A stretch of DNA of 64,000 nucleotides from Melioribacteraceae bacterium (lineage in GTDB: Bacteria > Bacteroidota > Ignavibacteria > Ignavibacteriales > Melioribacteraceae): NCBI GenBank assembly GCA_011525875.1, contig WYBN01000009.1:426091-490090 (forward strand). Reading direction: 5' to 3'. Both the position numbers and the translations under genes were made by a program. Below, piece after piece: positions 1 to 8,217 of the stretch. Under the pieces are notes generated by a model. The model saw only the letters and a program-made list of their open reading frames with translations. It did not search any database and was not told the DNA's origin. Every line of letters starts with the position of its first letter. The first letter of the stretch is position 1.

Positions 1-634
1 TATTGAATAAAATTTTTCTGATCTCAATATCTTTGTAATAAGAAGTATCGCCAACGCCGATGCAGTAAAAAGACTTCCCAAGTTTTTCTGCTTCGGACAG
101 AGAAACTGAACCGTGATTTATATTCCCATCGCTAACAAAAATGATACTTGATAAATTTGCATCGTCGCTCTTAAGCATTCTTAATACATTTTCAAAATTG
201 GTTGATGTTTCATCAAATGAAAGCTGTTGGCGAAGGGGATTCACATCGCTGCCGAAAGTAAATAATTCGATTTGTCCCGCCATTTCTTCTTTGATGGATT
301 CAATAAGATCAATAATTTTTCCGGCATATGATGAGCTGTCCTTCAAAACGATGGAACGAGAATTATCCACGATCAAATAAGTCTTCGATTCAATTTTGTC
401 CAGCGATTTCACGGTCATATTCGTTTCAAAAATGAGAATTAATATGATGCAAAGAGCGAGTACTCTAAGGGCTATCAAAAAATATTTTTGAAAAAAATTG
501 AGAGCGGGAATAGTAAATCTGTAAGTGAACCAAACGTAGAATGCGATAGCAGATACACCGGCGATTAATAAAATCAAATTGAACGACAGAGAAAAGCTTA
601 TATTTTCAAAAAATAAAATCACACCGGAAGTCAT
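1..634 (-). CDS. VWA-domain membrane protein (partial, 3' end outside window)
   Basis: The minus strand is open from an ATG at 634 to the window edge, giving about 211 residues without a stop. Residues about 16-34 and 50-68 are hydrophobic membrane segments. A von Willebrand A-like domain begins near residue 83, with a DNSRS sequence fitting the DxSxS metal site and a later FVSDG strand. Its ATG overlaps the TGA of surE (ATGA), so it is the second gene of that pair. VWA membrane proteins of this layout occur in Bacteroidota as BatA-like or uncharacterised proteins; the C-terminal part that would distinguish them is missing here. The function is unknown. Confidence 0.75.
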   Translation of the reverse strand, partial: MTSGVILFFENISFSLSFNLILLIAGVSAIAFYVWFTYRFTIPALNFFQKYFLIALRVLALCIILILIFETNMTVKSLDKIESKTYLIVDNSRSIVLKDSSSYAGKIIDLIESIKEEMAGQIELFTFGSDVNPLRQQLSFDETSTNFENVLRMLKSDDANLSSIIFVSDGNINHGSVSLSEAEKLGKSFYCIGVGDTSYYKDIEIRKILFN

Positions 635-1419
635 TTAAACATATTTTCTTTTAATGAAAAGAGGTTTTCGATATTCCAGGATTTCATGTTTGCGAAGGTT
701 TCGTAATCTGTTAAGTCAAAATGAATGGGTGTTACAGCAACATAATTCTGCATAACTGCATATTGATCTGCTTCGATGGTGTTATCAAGGGGAAGCATTT
801 TGCCGGTAAGCCAATAGTATTTTCTGCCGTAAGGGTCTATCCTTTCCTCATAAATATCGTCCCATTTGCTTTTGCCCTGCTTAGTTAATAAAATTCCTTT
901 TATCTCACTCTCGGGCAGATTGGGAATATTGACATTCAGCAATGTGCCAGGTCTTAACTTTTTATTAACAACCTCGGCAGTTAGATTTCTTGCAACTTTT
1001 CCAGCGAAAGCATAATTATCAACTTTATGGCTTGCGACTGAGACTGCAATAGAAGGAACGTCCATTATAGCGGCTTCCCTCGCGGCAGAGACCGTCCCGG
1101 AATAAATTATATTTATTGCGCTGTTGGAGCCGTTATTAATACCCGAAACAACAACATCCGGCTGATATTTTAAAATATTTTTTATTCCCATTTTTATGCA
1201 ATCAGCAGGCGTTCCGTCAACAGCATATCCGAAAAATTCATTGTTTTTGTAATATTCGGTTACCCGCAATGGAATCTGCATGGTGATTGCGTGGCCTACG
1301 GCGCTCTGTTCGGCAAGAGGTGCCACAACGATTACATCGCCGATTTCTTTTAATGCTTTTGAAAGTGCATATATTCCTGGAGAATCAATTCCGTCGTCAT
1401 TGCTAACAAGTATTTTCAA
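631..1419 (-). CDS. surE: 5'/3'-nucleotidase SurE
   Basis: SurE is a metal-dependent phosphatase that dephosphorylates nucleoside monophosphates and is linked to survival in stationary phase. The 262-residue length is normal for the family. The N-terminus carries the signature NDDGIDSPG, whose Asp pair binds the metal, followed by VVAPLAEQSAVGHAIT, the GTPADC segment and SGINNGSN, all in the expected order. The stop codon overlaps the start of the downstream VWA gene, so the two are probably cotranscribed. The assignment rests on several family-specific motifs. Confidence 0.96.
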   Translation of the reverse strand: MKILVSNDDGIDSPGIYALSKALKEIGDVIVVAPLAEQSAVGHAITMQIPLRVTEYYKNNEFFGYAVDGTPADCIKMGIKNILKYQPDVVVSGINNGSNSAINIIYSGTVSAAREAAIMDVPSIAVSVASHKVDNYAFAGKVARNLTAEVVNKKLRPGTLLNVNIPNLPESEIKGILLTKQGKSKWDDIYEERIDPYGRKYYWLTGKMLPLDNTIEADQYAVMQNYVAVTPIHFDLTDYETFANMKSWNIENLFSLKENMFK

Positions 1420-1545
1420 TACAAAACCTCATAAAAAGAAATGAATTATTTTTAACGGGCAAATATAATTAAAATTAAGCTCTCATTTAATTGCACTAAA
1501 ACGATAATAAAAAATTTTAACAGAATATATTTTTATAAAAACCAT

Positions 1546-1553
1546 TAACTTTG
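1546..1553 (+). promoter_or_regulatory. Putative TAnnTTTG promoter box
   Basis: TAACTTTG fits the Bacteroidota primary sigma -7 consensus TAnnTTTG and lies 31 bases before the start of the following secreted-protein gene. No clear TTG -33 element is present. The intergenic stretch 1420-1584 shows nothing else recognisable. Inferred from consensus only. Confidence 0.4.
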
Positions 1554-1584
1554 TCTGCGCCAAAAAAGCTCACTTGGAGAAAAT

Positions 1585-2424
1585 ATGCTCAAAAAAAACG
1601 CAATTGCATTTTTAATCATGCTGGTAAACTCATTTATATTTTCCCAAGATTTTTCAGTTGATTATTCGATGGACATTTTCCTGATTGATTCGTATGTAAC
1701 CCCCGAAAAGCCGCATAGATTAAGAATTTCGTTTTTTACATCGGACAGCCTAAAGTCGAAAATTATATTAGATGATCAATATGAAATATCTGTTTCGGAA
1801 AAACCTACGACTGATCATTCACTAAACCAGGACATCACAGGCTATCAGTTTGATTCAACGCGGGTCAATTTTTTTATTATTCTCATTGATGTTAAAGGCA
1901 ATGAATTTAAAAGTGAGATCTACGATTTAGCTCTTCCCGATGATAATGAATTACTGAAAGGCAAAGGTTCCAGTCTTCTTACACTGTGTTGTTTCGGCGG
2001 AGTAATATTCGGGTTGCCTTCGCCGACTTTTGTAGCGGCAAACGACAAAAATTATTTTGGTCTGTCTAAAGAAATTCCCGTTCTATCATTTTACGCTAAA
2101 GGATATAACTATCCCGCTGCATACGTCAGTTTGGAGTATTCTCACATTTTCAAATTCGAAAAGAAAAATTATATCCGATCAGGCTTCAAGTATATTCATC
2201 AACTTCCGTTTATCGAATTTATTTCCCCGGGGGTTAATGGTTTTACCGACTTTAAAGGTTTTAACGGAATCAGCCCTGAAATCACTGTCGGTTGGATGAG
2301 AATTTATAATGTGTTTACGCTTTTCACCCGCTACAGATATAATTTTAAACCGGGAGAATCGGATTCCGATTTTCATGAAATATCAATCGGTCTATACTCA
2401 AATTTTTTCTCGCTTAATCTATAG
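1585..2424 (+). CDS. Secreted or outer-surface protein of unknown function
   Basis: A 279-residue protein with a typical signal peptide: MLKKN, a hydrophobic core, then a cleavage region near FSQD at about residue 21. The start is supported by a GGAG ribosome-binding site 7-8 bases upstream. The N-terminal half (about 22-120) reads as a beta-sandwich-like domain. The C-terminal half (about 150-279) is rich in alternating aromatic strands (SLEYSHIF, SGFKYIHQL, FTRYRYNF) and ends in SNFFSLNL, which suggests a small outer-membrane beta-barrel. I do not recognise the family. It is followed after 9 bases by the GNAT gene. Confidence 0.7.
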   Translation: MLKKNAIAFLIMLVNSFIFSQDFSVDYSMDIFLIDSYVTPEKPHRLRISFFTSDSLKSKIILDDQYEISVSEKPTTDHSLNQDITGYQFDSTRVNFFIILIDVKGNEFKSEIYDLALPDDNELLKGKGSSLLTLCCFGGVIFGLPSPTFVAANDKNYFGLSKEIPVLSFYAKGYNYPAAYVSLEYSHIFKFEKKNYIRSGFKYIHQLPFIEFISPGVNGFTDFKGFNGISPEITVGWMRIYNVFTLFTRYRYNFKPGESDSDFHEISIGLYSNFFSLNL

Positions 2425-2433
2425 AGGTAATAA

Positions 2434-3336
2434 ATGATAATTAAATTGTTTGATGAATCGTCATTTGAGGAAGCATTTAACATTTGCAAGTTAAGTATGA
2501 ATTTAGATGAGCTGAACGAAGATGTTTTTCGTGAAAAAACTTTTTCCGATCCTGATTTTTTGCCCGCCTGCACGTTGATGGCTTATGACAATTCAAATCC
2601 CGTTGGATTTATTATGGGAGTCATCAGAAAAAGGGAAAGCGGTCTGACCGGATATATCAAACTATTGGCTGTTCACCCGGAATATCGCCGCAAAGGTATT
2701 GCTACTAAGCTATACGCTAATGTTGAGAGCGAGTTTAAGCGAGCCGGCGTCAAAATTATACGCGTATATGAATCATGGCCGAATTATTTTATGCCGGGAT
2801 TAGACCCATTTTATACCGAAGCAATTTGTTTTTTTGAAAGAAACAGATTTTTGAAAATCGGCGACACATCGAATCTTGTATGTCATTTAAAAAACAAAGA
2901 TTTCGGCACAGAAGCAGAAGAGAAAACTGCATGGGCGAATGGGATTGAAATACGCAGAGCCGTAGAAAAAGATTACAAAGCGATGATAGCCTGGATTGAT
3001 AAAAACTTCAAAGCATGGGAAGGCGAAGTTTCTTCTTCATTCAAAAATATTCCGATCAGCCTTCATATAGCTTTGATTAGCGGGGAGATAATCGCTTTCT
3101 CTGCTTACGAAGCAAATAATAAAACTCTTGGCTGGTTTGGTCCAATGGGTACAACGGAAGCTGCTCGGGGTAAGGGCGTCGGTGGAATTCTACTCCGAAG
3201 ATGCATCGCAGATATGCAAAAATTAGGATTTGATAAAGCCATTATTCCTTGGGTAGGTCCAATTCCTTTTTATATGCACTATATCGGCTCTAAAGTGCAG
3301 CGAGTATTTTGGCGTTATGAAAAAAAAATGGAATGA
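2434..3336 (+). CDS. Tandem-domain GNAT acetyltransferase
   Basis: A 300-residue protein built of two GNAT N-acetyltransferase folds. The first (about 1-150) carries the acetyl-CoA-binding motif A LAVHPEYRRKGIATKLY. The second (about 165-300) carries MGTTEAARGKGVGGILLRRC and a C-terminal strand GSKVQRVFWRYEK. Such double GNAT proteins acetylate small amines, antibiotics or protein N-termini; the substrate cannot be told here. A GAGG ribosome-binding site precedes the ATG. The gene lies directly downstream of the secreted protein gene and may share its transcript. Confidence 0.88.
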   Translation: MIIKLFDESSFEEAFNICKLSMNLDELNEDVFREKTFSDPDFLPACTLMAYDNSNPVGFIMGVIRKRESGLTGYIKLLAVHPEYRRKGIATKLYANVESEFKRAGVKIIRVYESWPNYFMPGLDPFYTEAICFFERNRFLKIGDTSNLVCHLKNKDFGTEAEEKTAWANGIEIRRAVEKDYKAMIAWIDKNFKAWEGEVSSSFKNIPISLHIALISGEIIAFSAYEANNKTLGWFGPMGTTEAARGKGVGGILLRRCIADMQKLGFDKAIIPWVGPIPFYMHYIGSKVQRVFWRYEKKME

Positions 3337-3377
3337 TTAAACGGGCTTCATTGTTCTAATCTTATAACTATTGAACA

Positions 3378-5915
3378 ATGGTGCGGCTAATGATAAATAT
3401 CTTCAAACTGGCAATTATATTTAATGTGTTTTTTTTTAACGCGCTGTCTGCAAAGATTGACGTTAAAGGCAGAGTGCTTTCCGGCGGCGAAGCGCTTCCG
3501 GGTGTTAATATACTTGTTATCGAAACTTTGAACGGCACAGTATCCAATAAAGACGGTGGCTTTGATTTGACATTCTCCGCAGAAGGAGCATTCACTGTAA
3601 GATTCAGTGCGGTTGGATATAAAACAAAGTTCGTTAAATTAGACATCGCCAGAAATTATAATGAAACGCTGATAATTAATTTAGAGACCACATCTATTGA
3701 AATTGACGTCGTTGAAGTTCTGGATTCAAGGATACAGAATCAATCGGATACTAGAACAAGCTTAATTAATTTGCAGCCCAAGAGCGCAAGAAATCTGCCC
3801 GGCGCCGTAACAGATGTTTTCCGTTCTCTCCAATCACTTCCGGGTGTTTTAGCACCCAATGACTTCTCATCCCAGTTAATTGTCCGCGGAAGCGGCCCCG
3901 ATCAGAATCTAATAATAATGGATGATGTTGAAGTATTTAATCCCTATAGACTTTACGGTGTGATAAGCATGTTTAATCCCGAAGCTGTTTCTGACATTAG
4001 TTTGATCACCGGAGGTTTCCCTTCGAGATATGGCGACAGGCTTTCAGCTGTCATTGATGTAACAAACCGGCAGGGAAATTTCAGCAGAAGTATTTCCGGC
4101 AGTATCAATGCGAGTATTGTTAGCGCTAATATTGTCCTCGAAGGAAAAAACCCTTTCAATATTCCCGGCAGCTGGCTTATCAATTCAAGAAGAACATATT
4201 ATGACTTGATAATAGAGCCATTCGTTAAAAATACGGGTCTGGTAGAGGAAGATGTCTCTTTCCCTAATTTTTATGATTTGCAGACAAAGCTCGCATTTGG
4301 TCCATTTAACGGCAATAAATTTTTTGTAAACGGAATTTTATCGAGAGACGGCGTAAAGGTGATTTCAAGTGAAGAAAGGGTTCGCCCCGATAGCATTGGC
4401 GTAGTAGATTTAACTAAGAATGATCTTTTAAGTTTCGCATGGCATTTTGCGCCCGGTAAAAATATATTAAATAAATTTATTTTATCGTGGTATCGAAATG
4501 CAGGCGATTCTGATTTTGACTCAGAGTTATTGGATCCCTCGGTTGACAGAAACCAATTTGAAGATATTGCCCCCGACACTCTTAAGCCATATCTGTTAGG
4601 CTTCGGAGTTAAGTCAGACTATATCTTCAGAAAATATTCAGTTGAAAATAGATTAAATTATTTCGGAGAAGACTTTGATCTCGAAGCAGGAGCCGGTTTA
4701 GACTTTATTCGAACAAATATTTTATTTGATTTTGAAATCGATCCCGAACTGCAGGCGGTTTTCAATCAAAACCGAGGCTTTAGATCTGCACTTGACGATT
4801 TAGACGATCAGAAGGATTATTTTAGAGCCAAATTTTATATTCAAAACAATTTTAAATTATCCGAAGCAATAGCAGTTCAACCAGGAATCCGCTTTGACTA
4901 TTATGATATCATGAAAAAGTTTTATGCCGCACCAAGAATATCAGCGGCTTATGCGGTAGATAACGTCACCACATTGCGGGGTGTTTGGGGGATTTATTAC
5001 CAATCTTTCGGTTACGAAAAACTGCGTGATGCAAATAAAATATTCGATTTTGACAGACGTTATACCGAAGCCCTAAAAGCTGAAAAATCATCTCATTATG
5101 TGCTGAGTATAGAGAGATGGCTTAACAATAAATGGCTTGCGAAGTTCGAAACATATTTTAAGAATTTCGGTAATTTGATTGAATCAAAAACTGTTAGCGG
5201 CACTGCGTACTCTGTAACGCCAAAACCCGGAATGGATCTCCGGTTCCTTAGCGGCTGGAATGATCCCGTTAGAGTTATTGAGGATTCGACAACAACTATT
5301 CCTATTAACGCTTCAAAAGGAAATGCCTATGGGTTCGAATTATTAATTGAAAAGAAAAATATATACGGTGACGACAGATTGAGTGGATGGATCAGCTACG
5401 CACTTGCCTATGCTGAAAGACTCATTGATGGTAGAACCATCCCGTTTCGTTTTGACCAACGGCATACAGCAAACCTGGTTTTGAATTATAGGATTAATTC
5501 TTGGCTGGAACTTGGAGCAAGATTTCAATATGGCACGGGCTTTCCGTTAACAGAGGCTATTGGAATTGTTCCGCGAATTATATTAGCGGATCTCGATCAG
5601 GATAATATCCCTGAGTCTCCGGTAATTGCAACAAGAGGGAATACAGACCGTGTAATATTTGACGTCGATTATGGCGGCAAATTCAATCGATTAAAATCAC
5701 GCAAACCTGATTACCACAGACTTGATATGAGAGTGAACGCCAAAGCAAATTACTGGGGTCTTGACTGGAATTTTTATCTCGACATAATTAACGTTTATAA
5801 CCGTTCGAATGTTATTAATTATGATTATTTTGTGACTGACAATTTAGAATTGAAAAGGAGGGCAACAAACATGCTTCCAATTCTGCCCACATTAGGTTTT
5901 AGCGTGAGATTTTAG
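3378..5915 (+). CDS. TonB-dependent outer-membrane receptor with carboxypeptidase-regulatory N-domain
   Basis: An 845-residue outer-membrane receptor of the type that imports a ligand with energy from TonB. After a signal peptide (hydrophobic core about residues 7-24, cleavage near SAKID) comes a carboxypeptidase-D regulatory-like beta-sandwich (about 26-110: GRVLSGGEALPGVNILV). The plug domain follows (about 120-240: SLQSLPGVLAPND, IVRGSGPDQNLIIMDDVEV), then a long barrel ending in LGFSVRF with the usual terminal Phe. An alternative ATG at 3390 would give a shorter and more usual n-region. No SusD partner is adjacent, so it is not an obvious glycan-uptake SusCD pair. The ligand is unknown. 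Confidence 0.92.
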   Translation: MVRLMINIFKLAIIFNVFFFNALSAKIDVKGRVLSGGEALPGVNILVIETLNGTVSNKDGGFDLTFSAEGAFTVRFSAVGYKTKFVKLDIARNYNETLIINLETTSIEIDVVEVLDSRIQNQSDTRTSLINLQPKSARNLPGAVTDVFRSLQSLPGVLAPNDFSSQLIVRGSGPDQNLIIMDDVEVFNPYRLYGVISMFNPEAVSDISLITGGFPSRYGDRLSAVIDVTNRQGNFSRSISGSINASIVSANIVLEGKNPFNIPGSWLINSRRTYYDLIIEPFVKNTGLVEEDVSFPNFYDLQTKLAFGPFNGNKFFVNGILSRDGVKVISSEERVRPDSIGVVDLTKNDLLSFAWHFAPGKNILNKFILSWYRNAGDSDFDSELLDPSVDRNQFEDIAPDTLKPYLLGFGVKSDYIFRKYSVENRLNYFGEDFDLEAGAGLDFIRTNILFDFEIDPELQAVFNQNRGFRSALDDLDDQKDYFRAKFYIQNNFKLSEAIAVQPGIRFDYYDIMKKFYAAPRISAAYAVDNVTTLRGVWGIYYQSFGYEKLRDANKIFDFDRRYTEALKAEKSSHYVLSIERWLNNKWLAKFETYFKNFGNLIESKTVSGTAYSVTPKPGMDLRFLSGWNDPVRVIEDSTTTIPINASKGNAYGFELLIEKKNIYGDDRLSGWISYALAYAERLIDGRTIPFRFDQRHTANLVLNYRINSWLELGARFQYGTGFPLTEAIGIVPRIILADLDQDNIPESPVIATRGNTDRVIFDVDYGGKFNRLKSRKPDYHRLDMRVNAKANYWGLDWNFYLDIINVYNRSNVINYDYFVTDNLELKRRATNMLPILPTLGFSVRF

Positions 5916-6776
5916 TTGGACAAAAAAAATAATTATATCGATTTTGGAGAACGCGGCAGGTTTAACACCGCGAATAAATTGAATGATTTGACCGGGAAAG
6001 AATGGATTAAATTCACTAAGTCATGGTTTATTCACAGACCTCCCAGAAGAAAAACCGATGAAATTTTACATCCGGCCAAATTCCCCGAAACTCTCGTCGA
6101 AGAATTTATTGCTTTTTTTTCCAAAGCCGGCGGTTGGGTGCTTGATCCCTTCCTCGGCACAGGCAGCACGAGTATAGCTGCCGGAAGAATGAAAAGAAAT
6201 TCTGTGGGAATTGAAATTAATAAAAAGTACTTCGACACAGCGGCTTCAAGAATAAAGAAAGAAAAATTTTCGTCGCAGATACATACCCTGCTCGGCTCTT
6301 CTTTAAAAATAGATAAAATCCTAAAACAAAATAATTTAGAAAACATTAAATTTGATTATACCATAACTTCTCCGCCTTATTGGAATCAGCTTGAAAGAAA
6401 TTCAATACGGCAGAAGGGAAGGAAAGAGAAAGGTCTTGATACAATTTACTCTGACTATAAGCGGGATATCGGGAATATTAATTCCTACGAAGAATTTATT
6501 GAAGTTCAGGCTAAAATATTTGATAAGATTTTTGATCTAACTAAAACGCTGGGTTATCTTACAATTATTACCAATAATATTTATTTCGAGGGAAAGCTTT
6601 ATCCATTAGCCTTTGATACCGCTGTTAGTCTGACAAAGCGCGGCGATAAAAGCTGGGTTTTGAAGGATGAAAAAATCTGGATGCAGGACGATAAGGCTTT
6701 GGTGGCTCTCGGTGTCAACAATGCCTGGGTTGGTAATAGACATCATCAATATTGCTTAAATTTCCGTAAAGAATAA
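5916..6776 (+). CDS. Orphan SAM-dependent DNA methyltransferase (N4-cytosine / N6-adenine type)
   Basis: A 286-residue DNA methylase of the N4/N6 family. The cofactor motif I DPFLGTGST lies near residue 75, preceded by a motif X region (HPAKFPE). The catalytic motif IV TSPPYW lies near residue 153; SPPY is more usual for N4-cytosine enzymes, DPPY for N6-adenine ones. The order X-I-IV without a long central insert fits the alpha/gamma arrangement. The TTG start follows directly on the TAG of the TonB receptor gene. There is no neighbouring restriction endonuclease or specificity gene, so it appears solitary and may serve regulation or protection. Confidence 0.85.
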   Translation: MDKKNNYIDFGERGRFNTANKLNDLTGKEWIKFTKSWFIHRPPRRKTDEILHPAKFPETLVEEFIAFFSKAGGWVLDPFLGTGSTSIAAGRMKRNSVGIEINKKYFDTAASRIKKEKFSSQIHTLLGSSLKIDKILKQNNLENIKFDYTITSPPYWNQLERNSIRQKGRKEKGLDTIYSDYKRDIGNINSYEEFIEVQAKIFDKIFDLTKTLGYLTIITNNIYFEGKLYPLAFDTAVSLTKRGDKSWVLKDEKIWMQDDKALVALGVNNAWVGNRHHQYCLNFRKE

Positions 6777-6801
6777 GAAAAATTTTCAAACATTATATTT
6801 C

Positions 6802-7989
6802 ATGGTAGAGAAAGAAACACATAATGCTCTTACGGTTTCGGAAATCAGTTCTCTAATAAAACAGTCATTGGAGGATGAATTCTCAAATGTCTCCGTTGTC
6901 GGAGAAATATCCAATTTCAAAGCACATTATTCCGGTCATTGGTATTTTACTTTAAAAGATGCGAGCGCACAAATAAACTGTACTATGTGGAAAGGATTAA
7001 ATAGCTATGTTTTTTTTAAGCCTCAGGACGGAATGAAAGTAATTATTAGCGGCAGAGTAACGGTCTATCCGCCGCGCGGAAATTACCAAATAGATATCCG
7101 TTCGATGAAACCTGCCGGCGAAGGAGAGCTTCAGGCAGCATTCGAAAGATTAAAAAAGAAACTTGCCGCCGAAGGTTTGTTTGACGAAGTCTACAAAAAA
7201 CCAATTCCTGAGTATCCTAATAGAATAGGGATTGTAACAGCAATTAATGGCGCTGCGTTTCAGGATATGATAAGCGTGGCTAAAAGACGGTATCCTTTGC
7301 TCGAGATCATAATAGCTTCTTCAAAAGTTCAGGGGGAAGGGGCAGCCGAAGAAATAGCCCTAAGGATTCAAGAGCTGAACAAACTGCCGGGCATAGATCT
7401 GCTAATTGTCGGCAGAGGTGGCGGTTCGCTTGAAGACCTATGGGCGTTCAATGAAGAGATTGTAGCGAGAGCTATCTTTAACTCATCCGTACCGGTTATA
7501 AGTGCCGTTGGGCATGAAATTGATTTCACAATTTCTGATTTTGCAGCGGATCTGAGAGCCCCTACTCCTTCTGCTGCAATGGAATTGGCAACCCCCGATA
7601 TAAACGAAATCTTTGCCTTTATTAATGAATTTCCCTATACTTTCGCAAAGAATATGGATGATATTATTAACGTAAGATTCGATAAATTGAATTCGATAAA
7701 AAACTCTTACGGTTTCAGAACCACCCGGGATCTTGTTAAAAACCGATCACAATTTTTGGATAATTTGTTTTATAAATTTGACAACACGTTTTCGAAAAAA
7801 ATTCTAAAATACAGAACGGAAGCTGAATTATTATCAAAGCATCTTGAATCTTTTGATACGAACAGAATCTTAAAAAAAGGTTTTGCTCTTGTCAAACAAA
7901 AAGATAAGTTTATTAAACGTGCAGCCGAGCTGGATGCATCTGGTAAAATGATTATTAAATTTTTTGACAACGAAATCACATTGAATTAA
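6802..7989 (+). CDS. xseA: Exodeoxyribonuclease VII large subunit
   Basis: The catalytic subunit of exonuclease VII, which degrades single-stranded DNA from both ends into oligonucleotides. The N-terminal OB-fold (about 8-105: VVGEISNFKAHYSGHWYFTLKD) binds DNA. The nuclease domain follows with GIVTAINGAAFQD and DLLIVGRGGGSLEDLWAFNEE, then the SAVGHEIDFTI and DLRAPTPSAAMELA motifs. The length of 395 residues is at the short end of the family. The small subunit gene begins 1 base after the stop, so subunit production is coupled. Confidence 0.97.
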   Translation: MVEKETHNALTVSEISSLIKQSLEDEFSNVSVVGEISNFKAHYSGHWYFTLKDASAQINCTMWKGLNSYVFFKPQDGMKVIISGRVTVYPPRGNYQIDIRSMKPAGEGELQAAFERLKKKLAAEGLFDEVYKKPIPEYPNRIGIVTAINGAAFQDMISVAKRRYPLLEIIIASSKVQGEGAAEEIALRIQELNKLPGIDLLIVGRGGGSLEDLWAFNEEIVARAIFNSSVPVISAVGHEIDFTISDFAADLRAPTPSAAMELATPDINEIFAFINEFPYTFAKNMDDIINVRFDKLNSIKNSYGFRTTRDLVKNRSQFLDNLFYKFDNTFSKKILKYRTEAELLSKHLESFDTNRILKKGFALVKQKDKFIKRAAELDASGKMIIKFFDNEITLN

Positions 7990-7990
7990 C

Positions 7991-8200
7991 ATGACTAAGA
8001 AAAAAGAAACATTCGAAGATATGCTAAAAAGATTGGAGCAAATTTCACATCTGCTCGAAAGCGAAAACATCGGACTGGATGAATCCCTTAAACTTTACGA
8101 AGAGGGAATTATTCTGTCAAAAAAATGTTATGCTAAATTAGAAGAAGCAGAATTGAAAATCACCGAATTGAAAAAACAGAACGAATTCAATCCGGAATAG
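7991..8200 (+). CDS. xseB: Exodeoxyribonuclease VII small subunit
   Basis: A 69-residue protein with the whole family pattern: FEDMLKRLEQISHLLES, then LDESLKLYEEGI and a helical C-terminus. Several XseB copies form a coiled-coil leg on XseA in the holoenzyme. It lies directly after xseA and 17 bases before dxs, a common bacterial gene order (xseA-xseB-dxs). Confidence 0.95.
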   Translation: MTKKKETFEDMLKRLEQISHLLESENIGLDESLKLYEEGIILSKKCYAKLEEAELKITELKKQNEFNPE

Positions 8201-8217
8201 TTTCTCAAGAGGAATAA

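Noticed and set aside
141..380. Plus-strand open frame of 79 residues at the window start
   Set aside because: It is antisense to the VWA membrane protein gene, which has recognisable membrane segments and a metal-site motif, and the plus-strand translation shows no family features.
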